Position numbers and translations under genes: made by a program. This document shows, one piece after another, positions 25,800-34,496 of a DNA stretch of 64,000 nt. This stretch comes from Burkholderiales bacterium (lineage in GTDB: Bacteria; Pseudomonadota; Gammaproteobacteria; Burkholderiales; Burkholderiaceae_C): positions 1-64,000 of the forward strand of contig JAIXLP010000028.1 of assembly GCA_026954015.1 (NCBI GenBank), in the 5' to 3' direction. The notes under the pieces were generated by a model. It did not search any database. It was not told where the DNA came from and saw only the letters and a program-made list of their open reading frames with translations. Within the stretch, counting starts at the first letter, position 1, and every line of letters starts with the position of its first letter.

Positions 25800-26555
25800 T
25801 CAAACCCTGGGTGATTCACTCAGCCGGGGGACAGACGCCCGTCCGACCCAACCATGGAATTCCTTAGGCAACAGTGCCAAGAACTCCGAGGGAGTGCACT
25901 CTTGCAGGTCATACGTCAGCTCAAGTTGGCGAGCGATGCTTGCGAGCCGCCGTGCTGATCCACCGCCCTTGCCGCCCGCTCCTCGCCGTGGCTTTTGCTG
26001 CGCCGGATCGAAGTACATCACATATGCAGATGCGATGATTGTCCTGTTGGCAAAGAGGTGCTGGTATGCACCAAGCTGTTCGTTGATGTCGGTCCTCGTT
26101 CCCTTGCCGCTGGTGAGTAGCAGAACCTTGGCGTGCTCTCCGTGCTCCTTGACAGCCATCCACGGAGTACGGATCCCGTGTCGATAGTAGCGACGAAAGC
26201 TGAAACGCTCTTCGAGTACATATACGGCGTCTTCGAGAGGCTTGCGATTACCGGAATCATCCGGCTTGCACAACTGGTCGAAATAGAAGAGTGCAAGCCA
26301 CGACCAGAGCCCGTAATTCCTTGAGATCAAGCGATCTTCACAGCGCTCGAAGGCCTTGATGATGTAAGCACCGATCTCATACGCGGAGTTGAAAGATTGC
26401 TGCTCAATCGTCACTGGCGGATCAAACGGATCTGAGTATCGGCCGTCGGTCAGAAGTTCAAACGGCGGAGCTTTGGACGGCGTGACTCGAAGCTCGGCCA
26501 AGTACCCCATGAACTTCACAAGACCTTCGGCATTCAGTACGCGAACGGCCGACAT
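25800..26555 (-). CDS. Conserved hypothetical protein of the GHKL/dcm defence cassette
   Basis: 251 residues, last gene of a four-gene operon. Mostly helical; conserved-looking blocks are PPFELLTDGRYSDPFDPP (30-47), GLWSWLALFYFDQLC (82-96) and RYYRHGIRTPWMAVKEHGEHA (122-142), then a polar segment ending near GTRTDINEQLGAYQHLF. The style recalls the DUF6339 family, but from memory only. A glycine/arginine-rich linker (RRGAGGKGGGSARR) precedes a final domain. GGAGGGAGAAC is a strong ribosome site before ATG 26555, 21 bases after the upstream gene. No enzymatic motif identified. Confidence 0.6.
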   Translation of the reverse strand: MSAVRVLNAEGLVKFMGYLAELRVTPSKAPPFELLTDGRYSDPFDPPVTIEQQSFNSAYEIGAYIIKAFERCEDRLISRNYGLWSWLALFYFDQLCKPDDSGNRKPLEDAVYVLEERFSFRRYYRHGIRTPWMAVKEHGEHAKVLLLTSGKGTRTDINEQLGAYQHLFANRTIIASAYVMYFDPAQQKPRRGAGGKGGGSARRLASIARQLELTYDLQECTPSEFLALLPKEFHGWVGRASVPRLSESPRV

Positions 26556-26576
26556 GTTGTTCTCCCTCCAATCAGG

Positions 26577-27344
26577 TTAGCCAGCGTGCTGGCGTGTGGC
26601 AATCAGGGTGCTTACGAAGCGATTCTTGCTGGCGAATGAAGCTGCAACTTCGTCTGCAAGCAATTCCAAAGCCTCAGCATCTTCTACCTCATATTCTGCT
26701 ATCTCCCTGCCAAGCTGCGACGCAATCCAAGCCTTCCAGTCCATAACCCAGTGTCCGTCCTCTTCGGAGTCGTTGTCGCGCCCGAAGACCTCACGAACCA
26801 AGCGCCACACGACCTCGGGGTAAATGGCCCCCTGAAGATAGACATCACGCTTCAAGGCTTCGATCAGATCAGGCACCCGACTGTTGACGACGAGGGTCGG
26901 CCCAGCATCCTTATCCACATCGAGCCGCCAGATCTCCTCACCCAGGTTGGCGCTTCGCACCGGCAGCAATGGTCGTCTGTCGTCCCCATCAGCGTCATTC
27001 TCCGGCCGGATACCGTTGGCCGACGCAAGAATGCGGCCGATCTCTTCCGTTTCGTCGACGACTTTCACACGAAACAGCACCGCTGCTCCGGCGTCAATGT
27101 CCGACAGCACGCAGTTAGCTGGCGGAGTTATCTGGCCAACCGTGCCGAAATCGAAGCGCATGGACGAGCTCTTCACGTACGGCTCAACGTAGATCTTTGC
27201 GGATGGATCCAGCCTCAGGTCAGCAGGCAGCTGGATGTCAGCAGTGAACGTCGGTGGTTGGCTCGCCCCTGCCTCATTGAGCCGGATTCGGACATGCTCA
27301 CGATGGATGCGCTTGCGACCGGTCGAATTGATGCGGAAACCCAT
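26577..27344 (-). CDS. Hypothetical protein of the GHKL/dcm defence cassette
   Basis: 255 residues. Its ATG overlaps the stop of the ATPase gene (TAATG), so it is translationally coupled to it. The first half is rich in beta strands (RKRIHREHVRIRLNEAGA, then LRLDPSAKIYVEPYVKSSSM), the second half acidic and helical (EYEVEDAEALELLADEVAASF). The end resembles small helical recognition modules, but I recognise no family or active site. It is probably an adaptor or nuclease-like subunit of the same complex; that is inference from coupling only. Confidence 0.62.
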   Translation of the reverse strand: MGFRINSTGRKRIHREHVRIRLNEAGASQPPTFTADIQLPADLRLDPSAKIYVEPYVKSSSMRFDFGTVGQITPPANCVLSDIDAGAAVLFRVKVVDETEEIGRILASANGIRPENDADGDDRRPLLPVRSANLGEEIWRLDVDKDAGPTLVVNSRVPDLIEALKRDVYLQGAIYPEVVWRLVREVFGRDNDSEEDGHWVMDWKAWIASQLGREIAEYEVEDAEALELLADEVAASFASKNRFVSTLIATRQHAG

Positions 27345-29161
27345 TACTGCCTCGAAGCGTCAATGATGAGATCGCGGCGAACATCGAAGCCACTTACCGT
27401 CACTTCAAAGTCGCAGCTGTTCGCCTTGATGACCAAGGCATTCGGACTCTGTGCCGCCGTATTGGCACCAGTCGCCTTGACTTCCAGCTCGTCTTTCGAG
27501 AAGTCAAAGTCCAGCGGATCGTACTTGGAGAAAGGATTCCCTCTCAACACGTCGTAAGCAGCTCTGACGCGAATAGTCAACGGCAGCTGTTCCTGACTGA
27601 GGATCGCCCCACCACGAATCGCGAAGCCACCCTTGAGGCGGATGAGGCGATATGCCTTCTCTTCAGGCGGTGGAGGATTCGGATTGGGCGGACGCACCAC
27701 CGGACCCCGTGGGCGCACGCCGCGGGTACCACTTTCAGCCTTGGCAGAGAAGAAGTCGATCAAGGCGTTGGGGTCGACCGTCTCCATGGATGAGACGATC
27801 TCATCATGAAACTGTTGCAACGCTCCTCGGATTTCCTTCAGCCGCGCCGAAGGGTTGCGCCACTTTGCGGTGACCTTCTCCGCGCTAGCTGACCAGCTGG
27901 TGTGTGCTGGGTTCTCGGCATCACCGAGAAATGTGCAGATCGGCTTGTCGTCGGCAACCAAAGCCGCCAAGGTGCGATAGCCCCGGAAATACTTCGACTC
28001 TGCAGGCAGCACGATAGTGTCACGCACGAAGAGCGTGTCGCCGTCATCGCTGGCCTTCTGGAGAAACAGATCGAACTTCGTGGGCAGTTCCGTCCCATTC
28101 TTCTGCTTGAGCAAAAGGGGCGCACGCACGCAAACGCACTCACCCGCCTGGTAACGCTCTCGAAGTGACTTTGAATGGTCGTCGAGAGCTGCAGTCATGC
28201 CGGTGCTTACCCATGTCGATGACAGGACAAGTGGAGTGAGCTCATTTTTTCGAACCGATCGCATCGTGCGAATGAACTGTGCGAGTGCGCCGTTTGCAAA
28301 GCGGGCTCCCCCCTGAGCACGGGAAAGCCCCGCAAAGCCATCGGCATCAATCGTCACGGTACCAACCGTAACAACAAGCCTTCCGAGCAAGATCGGGAAA
28401 AAGTAGTTGCGAAGGACGGCTTGGACAATCCTCTGCTCGGTAATCGTCTCGGTGACGAATGGGACGATGATGGAAAGACCAGGCTCGTGCGTACGGGACA
28501 CGCCGCACGCGGCAGCAAATCTTCGCACTTCATCTACATCGGTGATCGGCAGTTGCATGCCGGTCTCACTGAGTTCGCAATAGAACCCGTGTGAATCGAA
28601 CCTCTCCCCCCCCAGTTCGTGTGTCGTCAGCACCGCCTGACCCATGAGCAGCGGTCGCTCCGGGTCGGTCTCGCGAACAGTCAGGCCAAAAAAAATCCGT
28701 GCCTCGGAAGAACTGGAGAACACCAGTTTGCCGAGACCCCAGCGGCCGAGTGATCTGCCCGCCTTGTGGGACTTCCCCATCCTTCGCCAGAAGTCACTGA
28801 ACGGCTCCTTGTCCATGCTGTTCCAGCTACCAGTGAGGCCGGTCGTCCCAAAGTCTTCAATGACAAGCAGCTTCGGGTCAGCAAGTGCAATGGAATCAGG
28901 GTCGATCGCGCATGCGCGGAGGCGCTTACACAGCTGTTCCAGTTCAAACTGCGCGAGCAGGCGTTCCCGGCCGGCGCCGTCCGGTCTGTGAAGCGAAAAA
29001 CGAACTCGAACGATTTCCCCTGCGGCCGCGTCGAGGCTGTTCTGAAGCGATTCGCGAACCAATGCATCCACCAGCACAACTTCTTCGTTATTGAACTGGT
29101 CTCGCTGAGTAGGATCACGATCCATTTCACCGTCGCCGAGCTGCCTGAAACGTAGCTGCAT
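27344..29161 (-). CDS. GHKL-superfamily ATPase, MutL/MORC-like, defence-associated
   Basis: 605 residues from MQLRFRQLGDGEMD. The ATP-binding Bergerat fold is visible: N-box RESLQNSLDA (36-45, with Glu37 and Asn41), G1-like box IEDFGTTGLTG (101-111) and G2 box GRSLGRWGLGKLVF (135-148). The middle resembles the S5-like transducer of MutL/Hsp90 ATPases. A proline-rich linker (RPRGPVVRPPNPNPPPPEE) leads to a C-terminal beta-rich domain. MutL/MORC-like GHKL ATPases linked to cytosine methylases and Vsr are known in restriction-type systems. I chose ATG 29161 because AGGGGAAG precedes it, although the frame opens at 29224. Gap to the small first gene is 19 bp. Probable ATP-dependent DNA clamp; the target is unknown. 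Confidence 0.82.
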   Translation of the reverse strand: MQLRFRQLGDGEMDRDPTQRDQFNNEEVVLVDALVRESLQNSLDAAAGEIVRVRFSLHRPDGAGRERLLAQFELEQLCKRLRACAIDPDSIALADPKLLVIEDFGTTGLTGSWNSMDKEPFSDFWRRMGKSHKAGRSLGRWGLGKLVFSSSSEARIFFGLTVRETDPERPLLMGQAVLTTHELGGERFDSHGFYCELSETGMQLPITDVDEVRRFAAACGVSRTHEPGLSIIVPFVTETITEQRIVQAVLRNYFFPILLGRLVVTVGTVTIDADGFAGLSRAQGGARFANGALAQFIRTMRSVRKNELTPLVLSSTWVSTGMTAALDDHSKSLRERYQAGECVCVRAPLLLKQKNGTELPTKFDLFLQKASDDGDTLFVRDTIVLPAESKYFRGYRTLAALVADDKPICTFLGDAENPAHTSWSASAEKVTAKWRNPSARLKEIRGALQQFHDEIVSSMETVDPNALIDFFSAKAESGTRGVRPRGPVVRPPNPNPPPPEEKAYRLIRLKGGFAIRGGAILSQEQLPLTIRVRAAYDVLRGNPFSKYDPLDFDFSKDELEVKATGANTAAQSPNALVIKANSCDFEVTVSGFDVRRDLIIDASRQ

Positions 29162-29180
29162 CTGCTTCCCCTGTGGCGTG

Positions 29181-29402
29181 TTACAGAATGAATTCACCGT
29201 CATCGCTCTGATTGCCCCCAGCAAAACGCAGCTTCATCAGGTCAAGCTCGCGCTGCAAAGTCTTGGCGATCTTCTTCACATCCTCATCGGAGTATTCGTA
29301 CGCTGAACGATTGGATAGGTTGCCGATAAGTCGGATGTGCTTGATCGTTCTACTCACCCTGTTGGTAGCAAGTTCGACGAACTTTCCACGTTTGTCTCTC
29401 AC
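29181..29402 (-). CDS. Small conserved protein, first gene of the GHKL operon
   Basis: 73 residues: MRDKRGKFVELATNRVSRTI, then IRLIGNLSNRSAYEYSDEDV and a helical basic tail. The pattern (ELAxxRVxxxIxxIRLIGNLSNRxxYEYxDEDVxKI) is one I recall in small uncharacterised proteins near defence genes; function unknown. GGAG lies eight bases before the ATG, and a good sigma-70 promoter lies 30-55 bases upstream, so this is the first gene of the operon. It could be a regulator or small subunit of the ATPase complex. Confidence 0.66.
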   Translation of the reverse strand: MRDKRGKFVELATNRVSRTIKHIRLIGNLSNRSAYEYSDEDVKKIAKTLQRELDLMKLRFAGGNQSDDGEFIL

Positions 29403-29430
29403 ATATCACTCCAAAAATTCATGTGCAGAT

Positions 29431-29458
29431 AATATATCGCATATGTTACGTATGGCAA
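29431..29458 (-). promoter_or_regulatory. Sigma-70 promoter with internal inverted repeat, defence operon
   Basis: Reading the minus strand, TTGCCA (29458-29453), a 16-base spacer and TATATT (29436-29431), each 5/6 to consensus. Between them lies CATATG-TTA-CGTATG (29440-29454), an imperfect inverted repeat that would place a repressor over the spacer. The stretch is strikingly AT-rich for this genome. The first ATG is at 29402. Confidence 0.62.
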
Positions 29459-29476
29459 CCGTTTATAGAAGGGCGA

Positions 29477-29538
29477 TCTCAAAAGCGAAGTGCAACACCC
29501 TTACTCGGGGCGGTCTCAAAAGCGAAGTGCAACACCCT
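29477..29538 (+). repeat. Exact 25-bp direct repeat with 37-bp period
   Basis: TCTCAAAAGCGAAGTGCAAC followed by ACCCT occurs at 29477-29501 and again at 29514-29538, without a mismatch, separated by 12 bases. It lies at the right edge of the dcm/GHKL island. The reverse complement (GGTGTTGCACTTCGC...) resembles IS termini I have seen, but no transposase is adjacent, so it may be the remains of two nested insertions. Confidence 0.6.
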
Positions 29539-29976
29539 CACCAAGGGTCATGTAGGCACATGAGATCGACGCATGCGCACTTGCAGCCAAGAAAAAGAAG
29601 ACACTGGTGTCGCTGAACCAGCAGAACCGGGGTATGCGGCTGCATGGCGCAACTGCTGGGACGCAGCCCCAGGGCCATCAGCAGTGAACTCAGGCGAAAT
29701 GTCTGTGTCGGCGCCTACGCCTGCGCGCCTGCTCAACGCTTGTGCCGACAGCGACGGGTCGCATCGTGACCATTGTCCAAGCTGCACGGCGAGGGCTGCC
29801 TGTAGTTCGTCGTGAGCACCATGCCCCAAAAAACATGGCCTTCGGTATCACCTCGAAACAGCGGTGGTCGCGGCGACAAAACCCTACTTCTCGCAGCGGT
29901 GTATTTCAGGAGGATTACCGGTCAATCTTCAATCTCGACGTCGCAAATTTCCCGCGACAGCTGTGCGCTCGAGGGC
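29539..29976. other. Unassigned right flank of the dcm/GHKL island
   Basis: About 440 bases without a convincing gene. Short open frames exist on both strands, but none has a ribosome site or recognisable residues. GC rises again here. It may contain decayed insertion-sequence or gene fragments; I could not identify any. The alpha/beta hydrolase stop marks the return to core sequence. Confidence 0.4.
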
Positions 29977-30831
29977 TCAGCGCCGAAAGAAACCTTCCAC
30001 CCACGCATACTGCTCAGCCACATTGAGCGCCGGCGCATGCCCGCAGCCCGGCACCTCGATCACCTGCAGCAGGCCCTTCGCGCCGGGGCCGCGCGTCTTC
30101 ATCGCGGCGATCGTTTCGGGCAGCACGAGGTCGGACTGCTCGCCGTGCAGGCAGAGCACGGGAATATCGAGCCGGTCGTACACGTCCCACAGCGCGTAGT
30201 CATGCTCGTGCACGACGAACTGGCGCACCATGGCCGGGTCGTAGTGCGGCGTCACGCGCCCGTCGGGCAGGCGCCGGGTGGAGGTTTCGGTCAGGCGCCG
30301 CCATTGCTCATCACTCAACCAGCCGTAGGGCGCATAGACCTGGCGAAAGAACGCTTCCAGCTCGCCCACGGTGTCGAACGCCGGAGGCCGGCCCGCGTAG
30401 GCGCGGATGCGCGCGATGGCGGCGTCCGCCAGTTGGGGCGCGATGTCGTTGAGCGCGAGGTGCGTGATGCGCCCGGCCAGCGCCCCCACGGCCGCGACCA
30501 TGCCGATCGCGCCGCCCATCGAGGTGCCGATCCAGCGCACCTGCCGCACGCCGAGCGCGTCCAGGAGCTCCCGCGCGATGCGCTCGTAGAACGCAAGGCA
30601 ATACTCCTCGTCGGGCGCGCGGCTCCATTGGCTCAGGCCCCGGCCCAGCGTGTCGGGGCAGAGCACCCGAAAGCCACGGCCCGCAAGGTGCCCGGCCAGG
30701 TCGTCCATGTCGCGCCCGGTGCGCGCCAGCCCGTGCCAGGCCACGACCGCGGGCGCATCAGCCTCTCCCCAGTCCATCAGGTGGATTTCGTAACCGGCGC
30801 ACTGCACGTAGCGCGAAACACAGGACACCAT
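29977..30831 (-). CDS. Alpha/beta-hydrolase fold protein, last gene of the liv-type operon
   Basis: 284 residues. Nucleophile elbow GTSMGGAIG (serine about residue 105), oxyanion region VVAWHGLARTGRDMDDLAGH, acid LCLHGEQSDLVLP and catalytic histidine in EVPGCGHAPAL near residue 262. Typical of esterases, lactonases and C-C hydrolases of catabolic pathways. It starts 30 bases after livM on the same strand, so it probably shares the sigma-54-dependent transcript, suggesting that an imported compound is hydrolysed. The exact substrate is unknown. Confidence 0.88.
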   Translation of the reverse strand: MVSCVSRYVQCAGYEIHLMDWGEADAPAVVAWHGLARTGRDMDDLAGHLAGRGFRVLCPDTLGRGLSQWSRAPDEEYCLAFYERIARELLDALGVRQVRWIGTSMGGAIGMVAAVGALAGRITHLALNDIAPQLADAAIARIRAYAGRPPAFDTVGELEAFFRQVYAPYGWLSDEQWRRLTETSTRRLPDGRVTPHYDPAMVRQFVVHEHDYALWDVYDRLDIPVLCLHGEQSDLVLPETIAAMKTRGPGAKGLLQVIEVPGCGHAPALNVAEQYAWVEGFFRR

Positions 30832-30861
30832 GACGACAGCCCCTCTCAGGCAGGAAACATC

Positions 30862-31920
30862 TCAGCGCGCGCCGCGCAGCCGTCCCACCACACCGGTGGG
30901 AAAGTAGTAGACCGACAGCACGAACAGCAGCCCCAGCCACAGCAGCCAGCGGTCGGGCGAGAACAGCGCGGCGAGCCACGGCAGGCCGGCGGCGGCTTCG
31001 CTGGCCAGGCGCAGCAGGTCCTGCAGATAGCTTTGCGCCACCATGAAGAGCACGGCGCCGATGGCTGCGCCGTAGATCGTGCCCATGCCGCCGATCACGA
31101 CGATGAGCAGCACGTCCACCATGATCTCGAACGAGAGCGAGGTCTCCGGCCCGTTGTAGCGCAGCCAGAGCGCGAGCATGCAGCCCGCGAGCGTGGCGAA
31201 CAGCGCCGAGATCACGCTGGAGAGCGTGCGGTAGACGACGACGCGGTAGCCGATGGCCTCGGCGCGGAATTCGTTTTCGCGGATGGCCTGCAGCACGCGC
31301 CCGAACGGCGAATTGACCACGCGCAGCATCGCCAGCACCAGCACCACGGCGAGCGCGAAGAGCAGGTAGTAGCAGAAGATCTTGCCGTCGATGTCCACGC
31401 CGAGAAACGGGTTCTCGAAGGGCTCGAAGCTCGGCGAGAGGAACTCGGGAATCTTGAACGACAGGCCATCCTCGCCGCCCGTGAAATCCGACAGCTGCGA
31501 GGCCAGCGTCTGAAACGCCGCCGCCACCGCCAGCGTGATCATGGCGAAGAAGATCGCCCGCACCCGCAGCGAAAAGAGGCCGATGACGAGCGCCAGCACG
31601 AAGGACACCGCCAGCGCCGCAAGCAGGCCCACGGCCAGCGCCGCCCACGTCGGCCCCATGCGCGTGGTGGCGATCGCGATGCCGTAGGCGCCGATGCCGA
31701 AGAACATGGTGTGCGCGAAGCTCACGATGCCGGTGTAGCCCAGCAGCAGGTCAAAGCTCGCCACCAGCACCGTGAAGATCAGCACCTTGGCCGCGACGTT
31801 GAGCGCCTTCACCCCCGGAAAGACGAAGGGCGCGAACAGCAGCCCGAGGAAGATCACGACGAGGATCACCGTGAGCGTGCGGCTGCGCGGCAGGTCGGCG
31901 GAAAGAAGACGGTTGAACAT
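30862..31920 (-). CDS. livM: Branched-chain amino-acid-type ABC transporter permease LivM
   Basis: 352 residues, inner-membrane permease of the HAAT family. The N-terminal helices are followed by ASFDLLLGYTGIVSFAHTMF (67-86), the LivM hallmark, and the EAA-like loop ENEFRAEAIGYRVVVYRTL that contacts the ATPases. Pairs with LivH, ten bases upstream. The product of the operon may import an aromatic or short organic acid or amide rather than leucine, since HAAT systems in this group are diverse. Confidence 0.94.
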   Translation of the reverse strand: MFNRLLSADLPRSRTLTVILVVIFLGLLFAPFVFPGVKALNVAAKVLIFTVLVASFDLLLGYTGIVSFAHTMFFGIGAYGIAIATTRMGPTWAALAVGLLAALAVSFVLALVIGLFSLRVRAIFFAMITLAVAAAFQTLASQLSDFTGGEDGLSFKIPEFLSPSFEPFENPFLGVDIDGKIFCYYLLFALAVVLVLAMLRVVNSPFGRVLQAIRENEFRAEAIGYRVVVYRTLSSVISALFATLAGCMLALWLRYNGPETSLSFEIMVDVLLIVVIGGMGTIYGAAIGAVLFMVAQSYLQDLLRLASEAAAGLPWLAALFSPDRWLLWLGLLFVLSVYYFPTGVVGRLRGAR

Positions 31921-31930
31921 GCCTGCCCCC

Positions 31931-32914
31931 TCAGCGGTTGCCCACCGCGTACACGCCCTGCGGGCGCCACAGCAGGATCGCGACCATCAGCGCAATGTTG
32001 GAAAACAGCGCCACCTTGGGCACGAGAAAGCCCGTGTAGTTGGCCATCAGCCCCACGAGCAGCGCACCGATCAGCGCGCCGGAGGTAGAGCCCAGCCCGC
32101 CGATGATGAGCACGATGAAGATCAGGATCAGCACCTGTCCGCCCATCTGCGGCACCACGTTCTGCTGGTACAGCCCCCACATCACGCCGCCCAGGCCCGC
32201 GAGCGCGCAGCCGATGACGAACACGCCGATGAACAGACGCCGGATGCGGTAGCCCAGCGCCTCCACCATCTCGCGGTCCTGCACGCCGGCGCGGATGAGC
32301 AGGCCCACCTTGGTGCGCGCCAGCACCCAGGCCAGGGCAGCGAACACCACCAGCCCGACGACCACCGCCACCACGCGGTACTTCTCCACCCCCGCGTCGC
32401 CGATGAACCACGAACCCTGCATGCCCGCGGGCAGCGGCAGCGGAATCTGCTGCGGCCCCCAGACCACCTTGATGAGTTCCTCGCCGATGATGGCGCCGCC
32501 CATGGTGATGAGGATCTGCTTGAGGTGGTTGCCATAGACCGGGCGAACGAGGAAGCGCTCGAACGCGATGCCCACCGCGCCCGCCACCAGCATGGCCGCA
32601 ACCATCGCGGGCAGCACCGCCACCAGGTTGCGCCAGAGCTCGCCCGAGCCCGTCCAGTCGGCCATGCTGCCGAGCACGCTGGTGGCCACGAACGCGCCCA
32701 GCGCGATGAACACGCCGTGGCCGAAGTTGAGCACGTCCATGAGGCCGAAGATCAGCGTGAGGCCCGAGGCGATGATGAAGATGATCATGCCCATGGCCAG
32801 CCCCGCCACCGTGAGCGTGAGCCAGGTCGAGGGCGAGCCGATCAGCGGCAGCACCACCAGCGCCAGCAGCGGCACGAGCGCCAGGGGCTTGTAGTCGAGC
32901 TCTCGCCAGTTCAT
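31931..32914 (-). CDS. livH: Branched-chain amino-acid-type ABC transporter permease LivH
   Basis: 327 residues with about nine membrane helices. SGLTLIFGLMDVLNFGHGVF (50-69) is the family signature near the first helices, and REMVEALGYRIRRLFIGVF is the ATPase-coupling loop. It follows livF after a 73-bp gap that carries a palindromic repeat, which may separate expression of ATPases and permeases. Start at MNWRELDYKP. Confidence 0.93.
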   Translation of the reverse strand: MNWRELDYKPLALVPLLALVVLPLIGSPSTWLTLTVAGLAMGMIIFIIASGLTLIFGLMDVLNFGHGVFIALGAFVATSVLGSMADWTGSGELWRNLVAVLPAMVAAMLVAGAVGIAFERFLVRPVYGNHLKQILITMGGAIIGEELIKVVWGPQQIPLPLPAGMQGSWFIGDAGVEKYRVVAVVVGLVVFAALAWVLARTKVGLLIRAGVQDREMVEALGYRIRRLFIGVFVIGCALAGLGGVMWGLYQQNVVPQMGGQVLILIFIVLIIGGLGSTSGALIGALLVGLMANYTGFLVPKVALFSNIALMVAILLWRPQGVYAVGNR

Positions 32915-32930
32915 GCCGAAACTCCTGAAT

Positions 32931-32974
32931 CAAGAGCTGCTCGCGCTTGTCCAGCAAGCGCCAGAGACCGATTT
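32931..32974 (-). repeat. REP-like palindromic repeat, copy 5
   Basis: AGAGCTGCTCGCGCTTGTCC followed by AGCAAGCGCCAGAGACCGATTT, in the reverse orientation, in the livF-livH gap. The stem GCGCTTG/CAAGCGC is intact. Confidence 0.8.
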
Positions 32975-32987
32975 GGCTTGCAGATTT

Positions 32988-33713
32988 TCACAGCGCCAAC
33001 CCCAGCAGACGCTGCTGCAGCGCGGCGTCCTGCGCCAGCTCGGCCATGGCGCCCGCATGCACCACGCGGCCGTTGTCCATCACCGCCACCGTGTCGCCCA
33101 GCGACTGCGCGAAGTGCAGGTTCTGCTCCACGAGCAGGATGGTCACGCCGCGCGCCTTGAGCTGCCCAAACGCGGCGATCATGTTGTTGATGATGGCGGG
33201 CGCCAGGCCCTTGCTCGGCTCGTCGACGATGAGCAGGTCGCGCGGCTCCACGATGGCGCGCGCCACCGCCACCATCTGCTTCTGCCCGCCGCTGAGCTTG
33301 CCCGCGGGGTGGTTCCAGAACTGCTCCACCGCCGGGAACATGCCGAAGATCCACGCCAGCCGCTCGCCATCCATCTGCGCCGCCGTGCCCGCGCCGCGCG
33401 CGGCCAGCAGCAGGTTCTCCTTCACCGTCAGGTCGGCGAAGATGCCCATGTTCTCGGGCACGTAGGCGATGTTCAGTTGCGCGATGCGCGGCGTATCGAG
33501 GTGCGTCACGTCCTGCCCGTTGAACGCGATGCGCCCCTGCGAGGCGCGCCACAGGCCCATGATGGTGCGCAGCGTCGTCGTCTTGCCCGCGCCGTTGCGC
33601 CCCAGCAGCAGCGCCACCTGCCCGCGCGGCACCACCAGATCGACGCCATGCAGGATGTGGTACGCCCCGATGTGCGTGTGCACGCCAGCGAGTTCAAGCA
33701 GCGGGCCGTTCAT
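32988..33713 (-). CDS. livF: ABC transporter ATPase LivF
   Basis: 241 residues. Walker A GRNGAGKTTT (38-47), signature LSGGQKQMVAVARA, Walker B LLIVDEPSKGLAP and switch histidine in EQNLHFA-type context. The PSKGLAP after Walker B marks LivF rather than LivG. Overlaps livG by four bases (translational coupling) and forms the ATPase heterodimer with it. Confidence 0.94.
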   Translation of the reverse strand: MNGPLLELAGVHTHIGAYHILHGVDLVVPRGQVALLLGRNGAGKTTTLRTIMGLWRASQGRIAFNGQDVTHLDTPRIAQLNIAYVPENMGIFADLTVKENLLLAARGAGTAAQMDGERLAWIFGMFPAVEQFWNHPAGKLSGGQKQMVAVARAIVEPRDLLIVDEPSKGLAPAIINNMIAAFGQLKARGVTILLVEQNLHFAQSLGDTVAVMDNGRVVHAGAMAELAQDAALQQRLLGLAL

Positions 33714-34483
33714 GCCGCCGCCTCCTTCTCGTCGCTCACGCCCAGATAGGCCTGCTGCACCACGGGCGAGGCGATCACCTCGGCCGGGTCGCCATCGGCC
33801 ACGAGCTGGCCGTTGGTCAGCACGATGATGCGGTCCGCCAGTTCGCGTACCACGTCCATCTTGTGCTCCACGAGCAGGATGGTCTTGGCTCTGTCCTTCT
33901 TCAGTTCGCGGATCAGGTTCAGGATCACCGGCGCCTCGTCGTGGCTCATGCCCGCCGTGGGCTCGTCAAACATGTAGACCTGCGGCTGAAGCGCCATCAA
34001 CAGCGCCACCTCCAGCTTGCGCTGGTCGCCGTGCGGCAGGCTCGCGGCCGCATCGGCGCGTCGCTCCCACAGCGCCACGGCGCGCAGGATGTCCTCGGCG
34101 CGCGCGGTCAGTTCGCGGTGGTCGCTCCAGATGCTCCACAGGTTCATGCCGTGCCGGTGCCCGCCCGCGCGCATCGCCTGCACCGCCAGGCGCACGTTCT
34201 CCAGCACCGGCAGGTTGGGAAACAGATTGGTGAGCTGGAACGCCCGCCCCAGCCCGGCGCGCGCGCGCTCGGACGCGCTCAGACGGCTCAGGTCGCGCCC
34301 ATCCAGATGCACGCTGCCGCTGCTCGCCTTGAGCTGGCCCGAGATCAGGTTGAAGTAGGTCGTCTTGCCCGCGCCGTTGGGCCCCACGATGGCCGTGAGC
34401 GTGCCCGGCTTGAAGCCGCACGTCACCGCGTTGACGGCCACATGGCCGCCAAAGCGGATGGTCAGATCCCGGGTCTCCAGCAT
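33710..34483 (-). CDS. livG: ABC transporter ATPase LivG
   Basis: 257 residues. Walker A GPNGAGKTTYFNLISG, the LivG-specific RAFQLTNLFPNLPVLENVRLA, Walker B VYMFDEPTAGMSHDE and a switch VEHKMDVV. The signature motif is altered: LPHGDQRKLEVALLMA, as is normal in LivG (LSYGEQRxLE-type). I start at ATG 34483 (MLETRDL); the three codons upstream would need a TTG start. REP copy 6 lies just upstream, between it and the binding protein gene. Confidence 0.93.
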   Translation of the reverse strand: MLETRDLTIRFGGHVAVNAVTCGFKPGTLTAIVGPNGAGKTTYFNLISGQLKASSGSVHLDGRDLSRLSASERARAGLGRAFQLTNLFPNLPVLENVRLAVQAMRAGGHRHGMNLWSIWSDHRELTARAEDILRAVALWERRADAAASLPHGDQRKLEVALLMALQPQVYMFDEPTAGMSHDEAPVILNLIRELKKDRAKTILLVEHKMDVVRELADRIIVLTNGQLVADGDPAEVIASPVVQQAYLGVSDEKEAAA

Positions 34484-34496
34484 TTCAGGCAAAAAT

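Noticed and set aside
29477..29538. Short CRISPR array
   Set aside because: Only two repeats with a 12-base spacing and no cas genes; too short for a CRISPR array.
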